Source: Betaproteobacteria bacterium
GTDB lineage: Bacteria; Pseudomonadota; Gammaproteobacteria; Burkholderiales; Burkholderiaceae_C
Length of the DNA: 35,031 nucleotides
Reading direction: 5' to 3'
Assembly (NCBI GenBank): GCA_009925585.1
Contig: RFYK01000008.1
Coordinates: 1 to 35,031 of the forward strand
A program made the position numbers and the translations under genes. Position 1 is the stretch's first letter. Each line of letters starts with the position of its first letter. The notes below the pieces were generated by a model. That model ran no database searches, was not told the origin of the DNA, and worked only from the letters and a program-made list of their open reading frames with translations. This document shows positions 6,822-15,253 of the stretch, in pieces.

Positions 6822-9473
6822 TCAATCCTCCAAGGCAGAGTCAATCACTTCGCGCACATCGGCGCTCAAATCCTCTTTGGCGGCCACGCGCCGAATGGCC
6901 TCGTGTGCAGCACTGCGATAGGGCTCGCTCAATTTGCGCCAACGGTCCAAGGCCCTGGCCAACCGGGCCGCGACTTGAGGGTTGAAGCTGTCCAACTCCA
7001 ACACGCGTTCGCTCCAGAACACATAGCCTGACGCATCGGCACGGTGAAACGCTGCCGGGTTGCTGCAGTAACTGGCGATCAAACTGCGTGCGCGATTGGG
7101 GTTGCGAAGTTGAAAGTCAGGGTGTTGCATCAATTGGCGAACGCGGCCAAGCACATGGCCTTCATGGTCGCATGCGGCGGCTTGCACGGAAAACCATTTG
7201 TCCAACACCAGCTCTTCGTGTTTGAACTGTTGGTGAAACACCGCCAAGGCTTGGGTTTCCAGAGGGTGATGAACAGCAACCAGTGCTTGCAAAGCAAGCA
7301 TGCGCTCGGTCATGTTGTTCGCGCGTGTGAATTCATGCAGCGCTTGCTGCGCCCAATGGTCGTCCTGCAATGACTGACCCGCCAAACACAGGTAGTTCAA
7401 GGCCAAGCCATGCAATGCGCGAAGGCCACTGGAGGTGGCGTCAGGTGAATATTCGCCCTTGACTGTGGTGTGTGCATGGGCCCACACCCAATCCTCACGC
7501 AACGCCATTGCGATTTGCAGGCGCATGGCTTCACGCACTTGATGGATTTTTTGCGGATCCACAACCGAGGCTTGCTCGGCGATGTAACTCTCGCTCGGCG
7601 GTGTCAACACCAGTTCTTTGAATGCGGCGTCCAGTGCGGGATGACGCAAGACTTCGCGCAGGCCTTGTATGAAGTCGTGCGACAGCAAACTTGTTGGCAT
7701 CTGTGCTTGTGCCAAGGCCTGCATGGTGGCCGCCAAATACAGGCGTTGCGACGCTTCCCAGCGGTTGAAAGCGTCAGTGTCATGTGCCAACAGCACCAAG
7801 AGTTGGGTTTCGGTATGAGGAAACTGCAATTGCACCGGCGCACTGAAACCACGCAGCAACGAAGGAATCACAGGCGACGTGATGTGGTCGAGTACCAAGG
7901 TGTGTTCGGCGTCTTTGAGCACCAATAACTGGTCTGGCACGACTGATTCGCCAGACTCGCTCAGCAACCCAAATTGGATCGGAATCAGAAATGGTTGCTT
8001 GTGCAATTGACCGGGCGTGGCGGGGCAGCTTTGTGAGAAATGCAATGTCAGTTGCTGGGTGCTTGTGTCATGCGACATTTGCACATCCACCTTGGGTGTG
8101 CCTGCTTGCGAATACCAGCGCTTGAACACGTCGAGTTGTTTGTACAACTCGGTGGCTGGGTTTGCGTCTGCAATGGCTTGCACAAATGCATCACAGGTCA
8201 CCGCTTGGCCGTCATGTCGTTGAAAGTAAAGCTTCATGCCCATGGCGAAACCTTCACGCCCCACCAAGGTTTGCATCATGCGAACCACTTCGGCGCCTTT
8301 TTCGTAAATCGTGACGGTGTAGAAGTTGTTGATTTCCATGTAGCTGTCGGGACGCACCGGATGCGCCATGGGGCCGGCGTCTTCAGCGAATTGCACGGTG
8401 CGCAACAAGCGAACATCTTCAATGCGCTTGACTGCGCGAGCCGAGGCTGAGCCGCACAGGTCTTGGCTGAACTCTTGGTCACGAAACACCGTCAAGCCCT
8501 CTTTGAGCGAGAGTTGAAACCAATCACGGCAGGTGATGCGGTTGCCAGTCCAATTGTGGAAATACTCGTGACCCACCACGCTTTCGATGTTGGCGTAGTC
8601 TTGGTCAGTGGCGGTGGCTGGGCTGGCCAACACGTACTTGGTGTTGAAAATATTCAAGCCTTTGTTTTCCATGGCGCCCATGTTGAAGTCGGACGTGGCC
8701 ACGACCATGAAGCGTTCCAAATCCAGACTCAGACCAAACCGCGCTTCGTCCCAAGCAATGCTGGCCATCAACGATTTCATGGCGTGATCGGTTTTGTCCA
8801 AGTCCCCCGAGCGCACATAAATTTGCAGCAAATGTTCTTTGCCATTGCGCGCGGTGATGCGTTGTTCGCGGCAGACCAATTTGCCCGCCACGAGCGCAAA
8901 CAAATAGCTGGGTTTGTGGTGCGGGTCGACCCATCTTGCGAAATGCCGGCCGTCCTCAAGTTCGCCTTGTGCCACCAAGTTGCCGTTGGACAACAACACC
9001 GGGTAAGCTTGTTTGTCAGCGCGCAAGGTCACGCTGAACACCGACATCACGTCGGGACGATCGAGGAAATAACTGATGCGCCGAAAGCCTTGTGCTTCAC
9101 ATTGAGTGAAGAAAGAGTCTTGGCTGACGTACAAACCGCTCAGCTGCGTGTTTTTAGAGGGGTGACAGGTGGTGAAGATTTCCAGCTTGAACGCGTCGTG
9201 GCCCTCGGGCAAGTTCTCCAATACCAATTGCTCACCGTCCATCTTGAAGGATGTGCCTTGCCCGTTGACCAACACCCGAGACAGGTTGAGGTCCTCGCCA
9301 TCCAAACGCAGCGGTTGAGGCGCGACATCGGGGTTACGCCGAATCAACATGGTGTTGAGCACGCGGGTTTTGACGGGATCCAAATCGAACACCAGATCGA
9401 CGTTGTCGATCCAGAAACCGGGGGCCTGGTAGTCCTCGCGCCGTGTGATCACGGCTTGGCCTTCACGAAACAT
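6822..9473 (-). CDS. pepN: Aminopeptidase N (M1 family zinc metallopeptidase)
   Basis: The 883-residue protein is close to the usual size for proteobacterial PepN, which removes N-terminal residues from peptides in the cytoplasm. The exopeptidase motif GAMEN is at 266-270. The zinc site HEYFH is at 302-306, with the third ligand Glu325 in the expected HEXXH-x18-E arrangement. The C-terminal helical domain is present (PNRARSLIASYC, then DKxxNPQVAARLARAL-like sequence). I chose the ATG at 9473, preceded by GGAGAA, over an in-frame TTG at 9509 that overlaps the prfB stop. PepN homologues usually begin close to the REGQAVITRREDY segment. The gene follows prfB after about 32 bases and leads directly into fbp. 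Confidence 0.94.
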   Translation of the reverse strand: MFREGQAVITRREDYQAPGFWIDNVDLVFDLDPVKTRVLNTMLIRRNPDVAPQPLRLDGEDLNLSRVLVNGQGTSFKMDGEQLVLENLPEGHDAFKLEIFTTCHPSKNTQLSGLYVSQDSFFTQCEAQGFRRISYFLDRPDVMSVFSVTLRADKQAYPVLLSNGNLVAQGELEDGRHFARWVDPHHKPSYLFALVAGKLVCREQRITARNGKEHLLQIYVRSGDLDKTDHAMKSLMASIAWDEARFGLSLDLERFMVVATSDFNMGAMENKGLNIFNTKYVLASPATATDQDYANIESVVGHEYFHNWTGNRITCRDWFQLSLKEGLTVFRDQEFSQDLCGSASARAVKRIEDVRLLRTVQFAEDAGPMAHPVRPDSYMEINNFYTVTIYEKGAEVVRMMQTLVGREGFAMGMKLYFQRHDGQAVTCDAFVQAIADANPATELYKQLDVFKRWYSQAGTPKVDVQMSHDTSTQQLTLHFSQSCPATPGQLHKQPFLIPIQFGLLSESGESVVPDQLLVLKDAEHTLVLDHITSPVIPSLLRGFSAPVQLQFPHTETQLLVLLAHDTDAFNRWEASQRLYLAATMQALAQAQMPTSLLSHDFIQGLREVLRHPALDAAFKELVLTPPSESYIAEQASVVDPQKIHQVREAMRLQIAMALREDWVWAHAHTTVKGEYSPDATSSGLRALHGLALNYLCLAGQSLQDDHWAQQALHEFTRANNMTERMLALQALVAVHHPLETQALAVFHQQFKHEELVLDKWFSVQAAACDHEGHVLGRVRQLMQHPDFQLRNPNRARSLIASYCSNPAAFHRADASGYVFWSERVLELDSFNPQVAARLARALDRWRKLSEPYRSAAHEAIRRVAAKEDLSADVREVIDSALED

Positions 9474-9505
9474 GGGAAGTTCTCCGTTAACTGTGACTTG
9501 CTCGT

Positions 9506-10610
9506 TCAAACGCCTTGTTTGAGCGAGGCTTCAATGAAAGTGTCCAAATCGCCATCCAGCACTTTTTGGGTGTTGCTGATCTCGACGTTGGTACGCAAAT
9601 CTTTGATGCGGCTTTGGTCCAACACATAGCTGCGAATTTGGTGCCCCCATCCGACATCGGTTTTGGTGTCTTCGAGTTTTTGTTGGGCTTCCATGCGTTT
9701 GCGCATTTCAAAGTCGTACAAGCGCGAGCGCAAGCGTTTCCAGGCGACATCGCGGTTGCTGTGCTGGCTGCGTCCATCTTGGCATTGCACCACGATGCCA
9801 GTGGGAATGTGTGTGAGTCGAACCGCAGAATCGGTCTTGTTGATGTGCTGTCCGCCTGCGCCACTGGCTCTGAATGTGTCGGTGCGCACATCTGCGGGGT
9901 TGATGTCGATCTCGATGGAATCGTCAATTTCCGGGTAAACAAAGATGCTGGCAAAACTGGTGTGTCGCCCGCCGGCGGAGTCGAATGGCGATTTGCGAAC
10001 CAAGCGGTGCACGCCGGTTTCGGTACGCAACAAACCAAAAGCGTATTCGCCTTCAATTTTCAATGTGGCGCCTTTGATGCCCGCCACGTCCCCCGGTGAT
10101 TCATCTTCTAACGTGGCTTTGAACCCTTTGCGCTCTGCGTATTTCAAATACTGGCGCAACAACATGCTGGCCCAATCGCAGGCTTCGGTGCCACCTGCAC
10201 CGGCTTGAATGTCCAAAAATGCATTCATGGGGTCGGCTGGGTTGTTGAACATCCGACGGAATTCGAGTTTTTCGATCTCGCCTTGGATGCGTTGGGTGTC
10301 TTCCTCGATCGTGACCAAGCCGGCGTCATCGTTGTCGGCTTTGCTCATGTCAAACAACTCGGTGTTGTCTTCGATCTCTTGTGTCAGGCGACTCAGCGCC
10401 AAGACAATATCGTCCAAGGATTTTTTTTCTTTGCCCAATTCTTGGGCTTTTTTTGGGTCATTCCAGACCGCAGGGTCTTCGAGCGATGCGTTGACGGTTC
10501 TCAGTCTCTCGGCTTTGGCATCGTAGTCAAAGATACCCCCGTAAATCGAGGGTGCGAGCACCCAAGTCAATCAGCAAATTACCAATGGTGTTGATACGTT
10601 CTGCGTCCAT
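9506..10610 (-). CDS. prfB: Peptide chain release factor 2, read through a programmed +1 frameshift
   Basis: RF2 recognises UAA and UGA stop codons and triggers peptide release. The reading frame begins at the ATG at 10610 ([13 protein letters not shown]) and meets an in-frame TGA at codon 28 (10527-10529). The sequence GGGGGTATCTTTGAC is the classic RF2 autoregulatory site: a Shine-Dalgarno-like G-run, CTT slippery codon and TGA. A +1 shift gives L-D-Y-D-A-K and a product of 367 residues, the normal family length. The stop-codon tripeptide SPF ([10 protein letters not shown]) and the catalytic GGQ (252-254) are intact. Annotation that starts at 10570 in the downstream frame gives a wrong N-terminus. 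Confidence 0.96.
10526..10541 (-). promoter_or_regulatory. prfB programmed +1 ribosomal frameshift site
   Basis: On the minus strand the site reads GGGGGTATCTTTGAC. The purine-rich GGGGG pairs with the anti-Shine-Dalgarno sequence, CTT (10530-10532) is the slippage codon, and TGA (10527-10529) is the weak stop sensed by RF2 itself. When RF2 is scarce the ribosome slips forward one base and makes full-length protein. This is well-established autoregulation, and the spacing here matches the known arrangement. Confidence 0.95.
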
Positions 10611-10673
10611 GTGTCGCCTCTAAAAGCTTGCAAAAAGACCGATTATCCCCCGAGTGAACTGGGCGCAAGCTGT

Positions 10674-11483
10674 TCAGGCTTGCCGTGCTGCATTTGGCGA
10701 GTCGGCAACCGCCAAATTTTGCAGGCCCAGCAACACATCGCCAATGACGATGACGGCAGGGCTGGCGAGTTGTTCGCGTTCAAACAATGCACCCAGTTCG
10801 CTGAGGCAAGCGCAGGCATGCCGTTGCGTTGGCAAGCTGGCGTTTTCCACCACTGCCACTGGTGTGTGTCCCGGCAAGCCTTGCAACAGGGCTTGCGTCA
10901 AGGCGTTTGCTGTCTGTACACCCATGTAAATCACCAATGTCAAGCGGCAGCGATGGGCGGTTTGCGCAATCAGCGACCAATCAATGGCAGGCATGGTCGA
11001 GGGCGCATGCAGGGGCGAGGCATGCCCCGTGATCATCATCACGCCATGCGCATGGGCTCGGTGGGTCAGCGCAATGCCCAAATCGTGTGCAGCAGCCAAT
11101 CCGGCGGTGATGCCATTGATGACATCCACTTGAATGCCTTGCGCCCGCAGGTGTTGTTGCTCTTCGCCACCCCGACCAAAAATCAAAGGGTCGCCCCCTT
11201 TGAGCCTGACCACGTTTTCGCCGGCCAAGGCTTCTTGCGCCATCAATTTTTCAATGAACGCTTGCGCTGTGGATTGGCAGCCGCCACGTTTACCCACATG
11301 GATGATTCGTGCGGTGGGGCTGGCGTGTTGCCATACATCGGGATGCACCAAGTCATCGACCAACAGCACCGTGGCCGATGCAATTGCTTTGACCGCCTTG
11401 AGCGTGAGCAATTCGGGGTCGCCGGGTCCGGCGCCAACCAAGGTGACTTTGGGAACGGATGCAGGCTGGGTAAAAGAAGTCAT
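10674..11483 (-). CDS. cobA: Uroporphyrinogen-III C-methyltransferase (SUMT)
   Basis: The 269-residue enzyme adds two methyl groups from S-adenosylmethionine to uroporphyrinogen III to give precorrin-2, the branch point to siroheme and cobalamin. It is a single-domain form without the CysG oxidase/ferrochelatase module. The family motifs are in order: VTLVGAGPGDPELLTLKA near the N-terminus, VVRLKGGDPLIFGRGGEE in the middle, then ITAGLAAAHDLGIALTHR. It starts 12 bases after the ybiB-like gene, so both are likely one transcript. A cobalamin-binding regulator elsewhere in the window makes the pathway relevant, but SUMT alone serves siroheme for sulfite/nitrite reduction as well. Confidence 0.92.
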   Translation of the reverse strand: MTSFTQPASVPKVTLVGAGPGDPELLTLKAVKAIASATVLLVDDLVHPDVWQHASPTARIIHVGKRGGCQSTAQAFIEKLMAQEALAGENVVRLKGGDPLIFGRGGEEQQHLRAQGIQVDVINGITAGLAAAHDLGIALTHRAHAHGVMMITGHASPLHAPSTMPAIDWSLIAQTAHRCRLTLVIYMGVQTANALTQALLQGLPGHTPVAVVENASLPTQRHACACLSELGALFEREQLASPAVIVIGDVLLGLQNLAVADSPNAARQA

Positions 11484-11495
11484 GTTGATACGAAG

Positions 11496-12407
11496 TTAAC
11501 GAATGGCAGTGGCCAGCTTGCACAGCAACGACACTTGTTGTTGCAAGGGGGCGGGCACAGCGCTGGGCGTTTGTGCCAACGTGCGAATGTAATGTGCGGT
11601 GGCCAAGACATCCAAGCCCATGGGATAGGCTGCGTGTTCTGCAGAGGTCTGGTCTTGGGGGTCATGGGTTTCATGAATGTCCCCGCCCAACAGCAACACC
11701 GATTTGCGCATGCGTCTGGGGTCCGCGACAGGCTCGCCCTCGGTTCCACGCAACAGCATGGCATGGGCCTGGGTCATCTGCAAGGTTTGCAACATGGAGG
11801 CTTCGTATTCAGGGTGGGTGTAGCTCGCCACCAGCAGTGATGGCCCCGCGATCGGGTTCATCAGTTTGACCAAGCTGTGACCGGTATTGCGCAGGCCGAT
11901 TTGGCGCCGAACTTGCAGCAGTTGCCACAACCCCGGGCACAACACCTCGGTTGGCACATAGGCAGTCTCATGTGCTTGCAATGGCCTCATCGTGTTCAGC
12001 ACAGGCAAGCCCAACGCTTGCATGACATCAGCCGTGGACACGCGGGTGTCCTCTGTGTTGCCACCGTGGACCAGGACCCGAAGTCCTTGTTGGTTCAACA
12101 ACAAAGCCAACAGTGGCGTCAGCAAAGGCAAACGTCGCGATCCGTTGTAGCTGGGCAGCACCACGATCGGGCTGCCGCCGTGGTTTGACAGGGTGTTCAA
12201 TCGTTGGTGTGTGGCGTCTAAGCAGCCCGCCATTTCATCGGCGGTTTCACCTTTGACCCGCATCGCAATGCAAAAAGCGCCCAGTTGCATGTCGGAGACT
12301 TTGCCATCCAGCACTTGACCCATGAGGTCGGCGGCTTGTTCACGCGACAAATCGCGCGCGCCGTGTTTACCGCGACCAATTTCCCGAATGAAGTGGCTGA
12401 TGCTCAT
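11496..12407 (-). CDS. ybiB: YbiB-like protein (glycosyltransferase family 3, anthranilate phosphoribosyltransferase homologue)
   Basis: The product has 303 residues. MSISHFIREIGRGKHGARDL at 12407 is chosen as start, because the in-frame ATG at 12494 would run into the divergent tsaD gene and adds sequence unlike the family. The N-terminal helical domain (LSREQAADLMGQVLDG, AFCIAMRVKGETADEMAG) and the PRTase-like domain (VLVHGGNTEDTRVSTADVMQALG) place it with TrpD-like proteins. E. coli YbiB of this group binds nucleic acid and is not the tryptophan-pathway enzyme. No other trp genes are nearby, which fits YbiB rather than TrpD. Upstream of the start no strong Shine-Dalgarno is seen. It is probably co-transcribed with cobA. 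Confidence 0.8.
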   Translation of the reverse strand: MSISHFIREIGRGKHGARDLSREQAADLMGQVLDGKVSDMQLGAFCIAMRVKGETADEMAGCLDATHQRLNTLSNHGGSPIVVLPSYNGSRRLPLLTPLLALLLNQQGLRVLVHGGNTEDTRVSTADVMQALGLPVLNTMRPLQAHETAYVPTEVLCPGLWQLLQVRRQIGLRNTGHSLVKLMNPIAGPSLLVASYTHPEYEASMLQTLQMTQAHAMLLRGTEGEPVADPRRMRKSVLLLGGDIHETHDPQDQTSAEHAAYPMGLDVLATAHYIRTLAQTPSAVPAPLQQQVSLLCKLATAIR

Positions 12408-12464
12408 GACCGCATTGTGAAACAAGCTTGATGACTTTGGGTTATGAGGCAAATCACGCAAAGC

Positions 12465-12470
12465 TAAACT
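12465..12470 (+). promoter_or_regulatory. Candidate -10 element giving a leaderless tsaD mRNA
   Basis: TAAACT resembles a sigma-70 -10 box and ends seven bases before the A of the tsaD ATG. A transcript would therefore begin at or next to the start codon. No Shine-Dalgarno is visible before tsaD. A -35 box is not convincing (TTATGA at about the right distance), so the call is tentative. Confidence 0.35.
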
Positions 12471-12477
12471 CGCTTGC

Positions 12478-13518
12478 ATGTGGATATTGGGCATTGAATC
12501 TTCTTGTGACGAAACCGGCGTGGCCTTGGTTCGCTCAGAAACTGGTGGCGGACTGCCTCAGTTGGTGGCGCAAGCCTTGCACACCCAAGCGGCCATGCAT
12601 GAAGCCTATGGTGGGGTGGTGCCCGAGTTGGCCAGCCGAGACCACATTCGCCGTGTGTTGCCTTTGATTCAACAGGTCATGCAACAAGCGGACTTGCCTT
12701 TGAGCGACTTGGATGTCGTGGCATACACCCGTGGCCCTGGCTTGGCGGGGGCGTTGTTGGTGGGGGCAGGTACCGCGTGTGCATTGGCCGCAAGTTTGGG
12801 CAAACCGTTGGTCGGTGTGCACCACCTTGAGGGGCATTTGCTGTCGCCCTTCATGAGCGCAGACCCGCCTTCGTTTCCGTTTGTGGCCTTGTTGGTATCG
12901 GGTGGGCACACCCAGTTGATGTGTGTGAAAGCGGTTGGGCATTACGAGCTGCTGGGTGAAACCATTGACGATGCGGCTGGCGAGGCGTTTGACAAATCAG
13001 CCAAATTGTTGGGCTTGGGATACCCAGGCGGGCCTGCCTTGTCTGCGTTGGCGGCCCAAGGCAACCCGCAGGCTTTTGCGCTGCCCCGTCCCTTGATGCA
13101 TCAGCCAAATTTGGATTTTTCATTCGCCGGGCTCAAAACCGCGGTGTTGACCCAATGCCGCAAATTGGGTGACGACTTGCCCGCCCGCCGAGCCGACGTG
13201 GCCGCGTCGACACAAGCCGCCATCGTGGAAGTGTTGGTGAAAAAATCGGTCAAAGCATTGAAGCACACTGGGCTCAGCACCTTGGTGGTGGCGGGTGGTG
13301 TGGGTGCCAACCGCCTGTTGCGCGAGCAGTTGCAAAAGGATTGTCGGGCCCTTGGCGCCAAGGTGCATTACCCCGAGCCCGAGCTGTGCACCGACAACGG
13401 CGCCATGATCGCGATGGCTGCGGCCATGCGATTGAATGCGGGTGTTGAACGGGCGCAACCCGATTACGCGTTCAACGTGTTGCCTCGTTGGCCATTGGCA
13501 CAACACGTGCCTGTTTGA
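12478..13518 (+). CDS. tsaD: tRNA N6-adenosine threonylcarbamoyltransferase
   Basis: The 346-residue protein transfers threonylcarbamoyl to A37 of ANN-decoding tRNAs, together with TsaB and TsaE, in the t6A pathway. The N-terminal signature [17 protein letters not shown] is unmistakable, and the metal-binding motif HHLEGH is at 115-120. Further conserved segments are [18 protein letters not shown] and, near the C-terminus, [12 protein letters not shown] and CTDNGAMIA. The gene is divergent from ybiB across a 70-base gap. No ribosome-binding site can be seen, so the mRNA may be leaderless. The aminotransferase gene follows after 15 bases. Confidence 0.96.
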   Translation: MWILGIESSCDETGVALVRSETGGGLPQLVAQALHTQAAMHEAYGGVVPELASRDHIRRVLPLIQQVMQQADLPLSDLDVVAYTRGPGLAGALLVGAGTACALAASLGKPLVGVHHLEGHLLSPFMSADPPSFPFVALLVSGGHTQLMCVKAVGHYELLGETIDDAAGEAFDKSAKLLGLGYPGGPALSALAAQGNPQAFALPRPLMHQPNLDFSFAGLKTAVLTQCRKLGDDLPARRADVAASTQAAIVEVLVKKSVKALKHTGLSTLVVAGGVGANRLLREQLQKDCRALGAKVHYPEPELCTDNGAMIAMAAAMRLNAGVERAQPDYAFNVLPRWPLAQHVPV

Positions 13519-13533
13519 GGCTTAAACACCAAC

Positions 13534-14694
13534 ATGCGACAAACCATCATTGATTTGCAAGCATCCCGCATACGAGACGTCGCCAACGCAGGCATCGGGC
13601 GCAGCGATGTATTGGCGTTTTGGTTTGGTGAAAGCGATGAGGTCAGTCCAGATGTGGTGCGCCAAGCGGCGATCGATTCATTGAGGCAAGGCGAAACCTT
13701 TTACGCCCACAACCTCGGCTTGCCAGCACTGCGCGAAGCAATTGCGTTTGAAATGCAGTCGCGCCATGGCGCGGGCATTGGCTCAGACCGCATTGCGGTG
13801 ACGTCTGGCGGCGTCAATGCATTGATGCTGGCGATGCAAGCTTTGCTGAACCCGGGTGACCAGGCCGTGGTGGTGACGCCCGTTTGGCCCAATCTGACAT
13901 CGCAACCCGTCATCCTCGGTGCGCAATTGCACACCGTGTGTTTGCGGCCCCATCACGGTCGATGGACGTTGCCCATGGACGAGTTGCTTGCCGCCGTGAC
14001 AGACCAGACCCGCTTGCTGGTGATCAACTCGCCGAACAACCCGACAGGATGGACATTGACCCGGGAAGAACAACAGACCGTGTTGGAACATTGCCGACAC
14101 ACGGGGACATGGATTTTGGCCGACGAGGTTTACGAAAATTTGTATTACCTGCCCAGCAGCAACCATTGCGCACCGAGTTTTCTGGACATTGCCCAAGCGC
14201 AAGACCGCTTGGTGGTCGCGCACAGTTTTTCCAAAAGTTTTTTGATGACCGGTTGGCGCTTGGGATGGCTGGTCATGCCGGTGGCGATGACCGAGCACAT
14301 GGGCAAGCTGATTGAGTACAACACCTCGTGCGCAAGTGTGTTCGTCCAGCGCGCTGGCATCGCCGCTTTGCAGCATGCGGGCGAGGTGGTGCCCCGCGTG
14401 GTGTCGAACATGCAGGCGTGTCGAGACCGATTGTTCGCCGAGTTGGCTGACATTCCCGGGCTGACATTGGCCAAACCGGATGGTGGAATGTATGCTTTTT
14501 TCTCCATTCCTGGCCATGATGACGACGTATCGACGGCCAAGCGACTGGTGGCTGAAGCGGGCTTGGGCCTGGCGCCGGGCAGTGCGTTTGCCCCGCAAGC
14601 CCAAGGTTGGTTGCGCTGGTGTTTTGCGTCACAAGACCCAAACCGTTTAGGTGAGGGCGCCAGCAGGCTCAGGCAGTGGCTGGGAAAGCTATAA
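13534..14694 (+). CDS. Class I/II pyridoxal-phosphate aminotransferase
   Basis: The protein has 386 residues and the fold-type I aminotransferase layout. The motif TSGGVNALMLAMQALLNPGD binds the cofactor phosphate region. NSPNNPTGWTL carries the conserved Asn and the NPTG loop, and ADEVYENLYY supplies the Asp that contacts the PLP nitrogen. The Schiff-base lysine is Lys234 in SFSKSFLMTGWRLGW. A C-terminal Arg-containing segment (LRWCFAS) is present. The substrate amino acid cannot be told from sequence; aspartate-, alanine- or methionine-type activities are all found in this subgroup. It lies 15 bases downstream of tsaD and is probably co-transcribed. The stop codon overlaps the likely rpsO promoter. 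Confidence 0.85.
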   Translation: MRQTIIDLQASRIRDVANAGIGRSDVLAFWFGESDEVSPDVVRQAAIDSLRQGETFYAHNLGLPALREAIAFEMQSRHGAGIGSDRIAVTSGGVNALMLAMQALLNPGDQAVVVTPVWPNLTSQPVILGAQLHTVCLRPHHGRWTLPMDELLAAVTDQTRLLVINSPNNPTGWTLTREEQQTVLEHCRHTGTWILADEVYENLYYLPSSNHCAPSFLDIAQAQDRLVVAHSFSKSFLMTGWRLGWLVMPVAMTEHMGKLIEYNTSCASVFVQRAGIAALQHAGEVVPRVVSNMQACRDRLFAELADIPGLTLAKPDGGMYAFFSIPGHDDDVSTAKRLVAEAGLGLAPGSAFAPQAQGWLRWCFASQDPNRLGEGASRLRQWLGKL

Positions 14695-14695
14695 T
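14690..14695 (+). promoter_or_regulatory. Consensus -10 box of the rpsO promoter
   Basis: A perfect TATAAT overlaps the stop codon of the aminotransferase gene and lies 86 bases before the rpsO ATG. No good -35 hexamer is visible at the matching distance. Its match to consensus and its placement just before a ribosomal protein gene support a real promoter. It would give a leader of about 80 bases with a hairpin at 14728-14755 (CGCCA paired with TGGCG, plus an inner CTGG/CCGG stem). Confidence 0.55.
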
Positions 14696-14781
14696 TCCAA
14701 GGCTTGGCCATTTCGGTTCCAAGTTCACGCCATCTGGCATTTCCGGCTGTTGGCGCATGTCAAATTTTTTGGAAAAACACC

Positions 14782-15045
14782 ATGACTACATTAAACAAGG
14801 CCGAGGTCGTCAAGGCCAATGCCCGTTCTGCCAACGACACAGGCAGCCCCGAAGTGCAGGTCGCCATCTTGACTGCACGCATCAATGAACTGACCCCCCA
14901 TTTCAAAACACACGCCAAGGATCACCATGGCCGCCGTGGTTTGTTGCGCATGGTCAGCCGTCGACGCAAATTGCTCGACTACCTCAAATCCAAAGACGCC
15001 GAGCGCTACACCGCGCTGATCGCCAAATTGGGTTTGCGCAAGTAA
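14782..15045 (+). CDS. rpsO: 30S ribosomal protein S15
   Basis: The 87-residue protein binds the central domain of 16S rRNA and is an early 30S assembly protein. Family hallmarks are [21 protein letters not shown], then [21 protein letters not shown]. The ATG at 14782 has GGAA eight to eleven bases upstream. In-frame sequence upstream of it carries no S15 homology. rpsO-pnp is a conserved pair in bacteria; here a hairpin terminator and 208 bases separate them. Confidence 0.98.
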   Translation: MTTLNKAEVVKANARSANDTGSPEVQVAILTARINELTPHFKTHAKDHHGRRGLLRMVSRRRKLLDYLKSKDAERYTALIAKLGLRK

Positions 15046-15060
15046 TCCCCCTGCCAGTGC

Positions 15061-15092
15061 AACGCCTGAGTCTGTTCATTCACTCAGGCGTT
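15061..15092 (+). terminator. Hairpin terminator after rpsO
   Basis: AACGCCTGAGT (15061-15071) and ACTCAGGCGTT (15082-15092) form a perfect 11-bp stem with a 10-base loop, starting 15 bases after the rpsO stop. The T-tract is weak (GTTTG), so it probably attenuates rather than fully stops transcription, or protects the rpsO 3' end from exonucleases. Confidence 0.7.
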
Positions 15093-15140
15093 TGCGCATG
15101 GGGCAGGGCACTTTCAAAGCAACTGACTCAGAGCGAAGCT

Positions 15141-15183
15141 GTGTCATTCCAAAAAAAGACAAGGTATTTTTCTGGAATGGCAT
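15141..15183 (+). promoter_or_regulatory. Long hairpin in the pnp 5' leader
   Basis: CATTCCA (15145-15151) pairs with TGGAATG (15173-15179). Pairing continues outward with TG/CA and wobbles, and inward with AAAAA/TTTTT past one bulged C, for about 16 base pairs. It ends 70 bases before the pnp start. In E. coli a pnp leader hairpin is cut by RNase III and then used by PNPase for autoregulation. An equivalent role here is inference from position and shape. Confidence 0.5.
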
Positions 15184-15253
15184 CGTGTTCTGACAGTGAC
15201 TTTGGGCTTTTGTGAAGTGGCCTTCACTTCACGTTTCTGTTCAGGAATCACAC

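Noticed and set aside
8463-9629. 388-codon open frame on the plus strand opposite pepN
   Set aside because: It is antisense to the catalytic half of pepN and runs into prfB; composition is that of a reverse-frame shadow.
10611-11840. 409-codon open frame on the plus strand opposite cobA and ybiB
   Set aside because: It spans two well-recognised genes on the minus strand and carries no domain signature.
11496-12407. Anthranilate phosphoribosyltransferase of tryptophan synthesis (trpD)
   Set aside because: The N-terminus and context fit the YbiB branch, and no other trp gene is adjacent.
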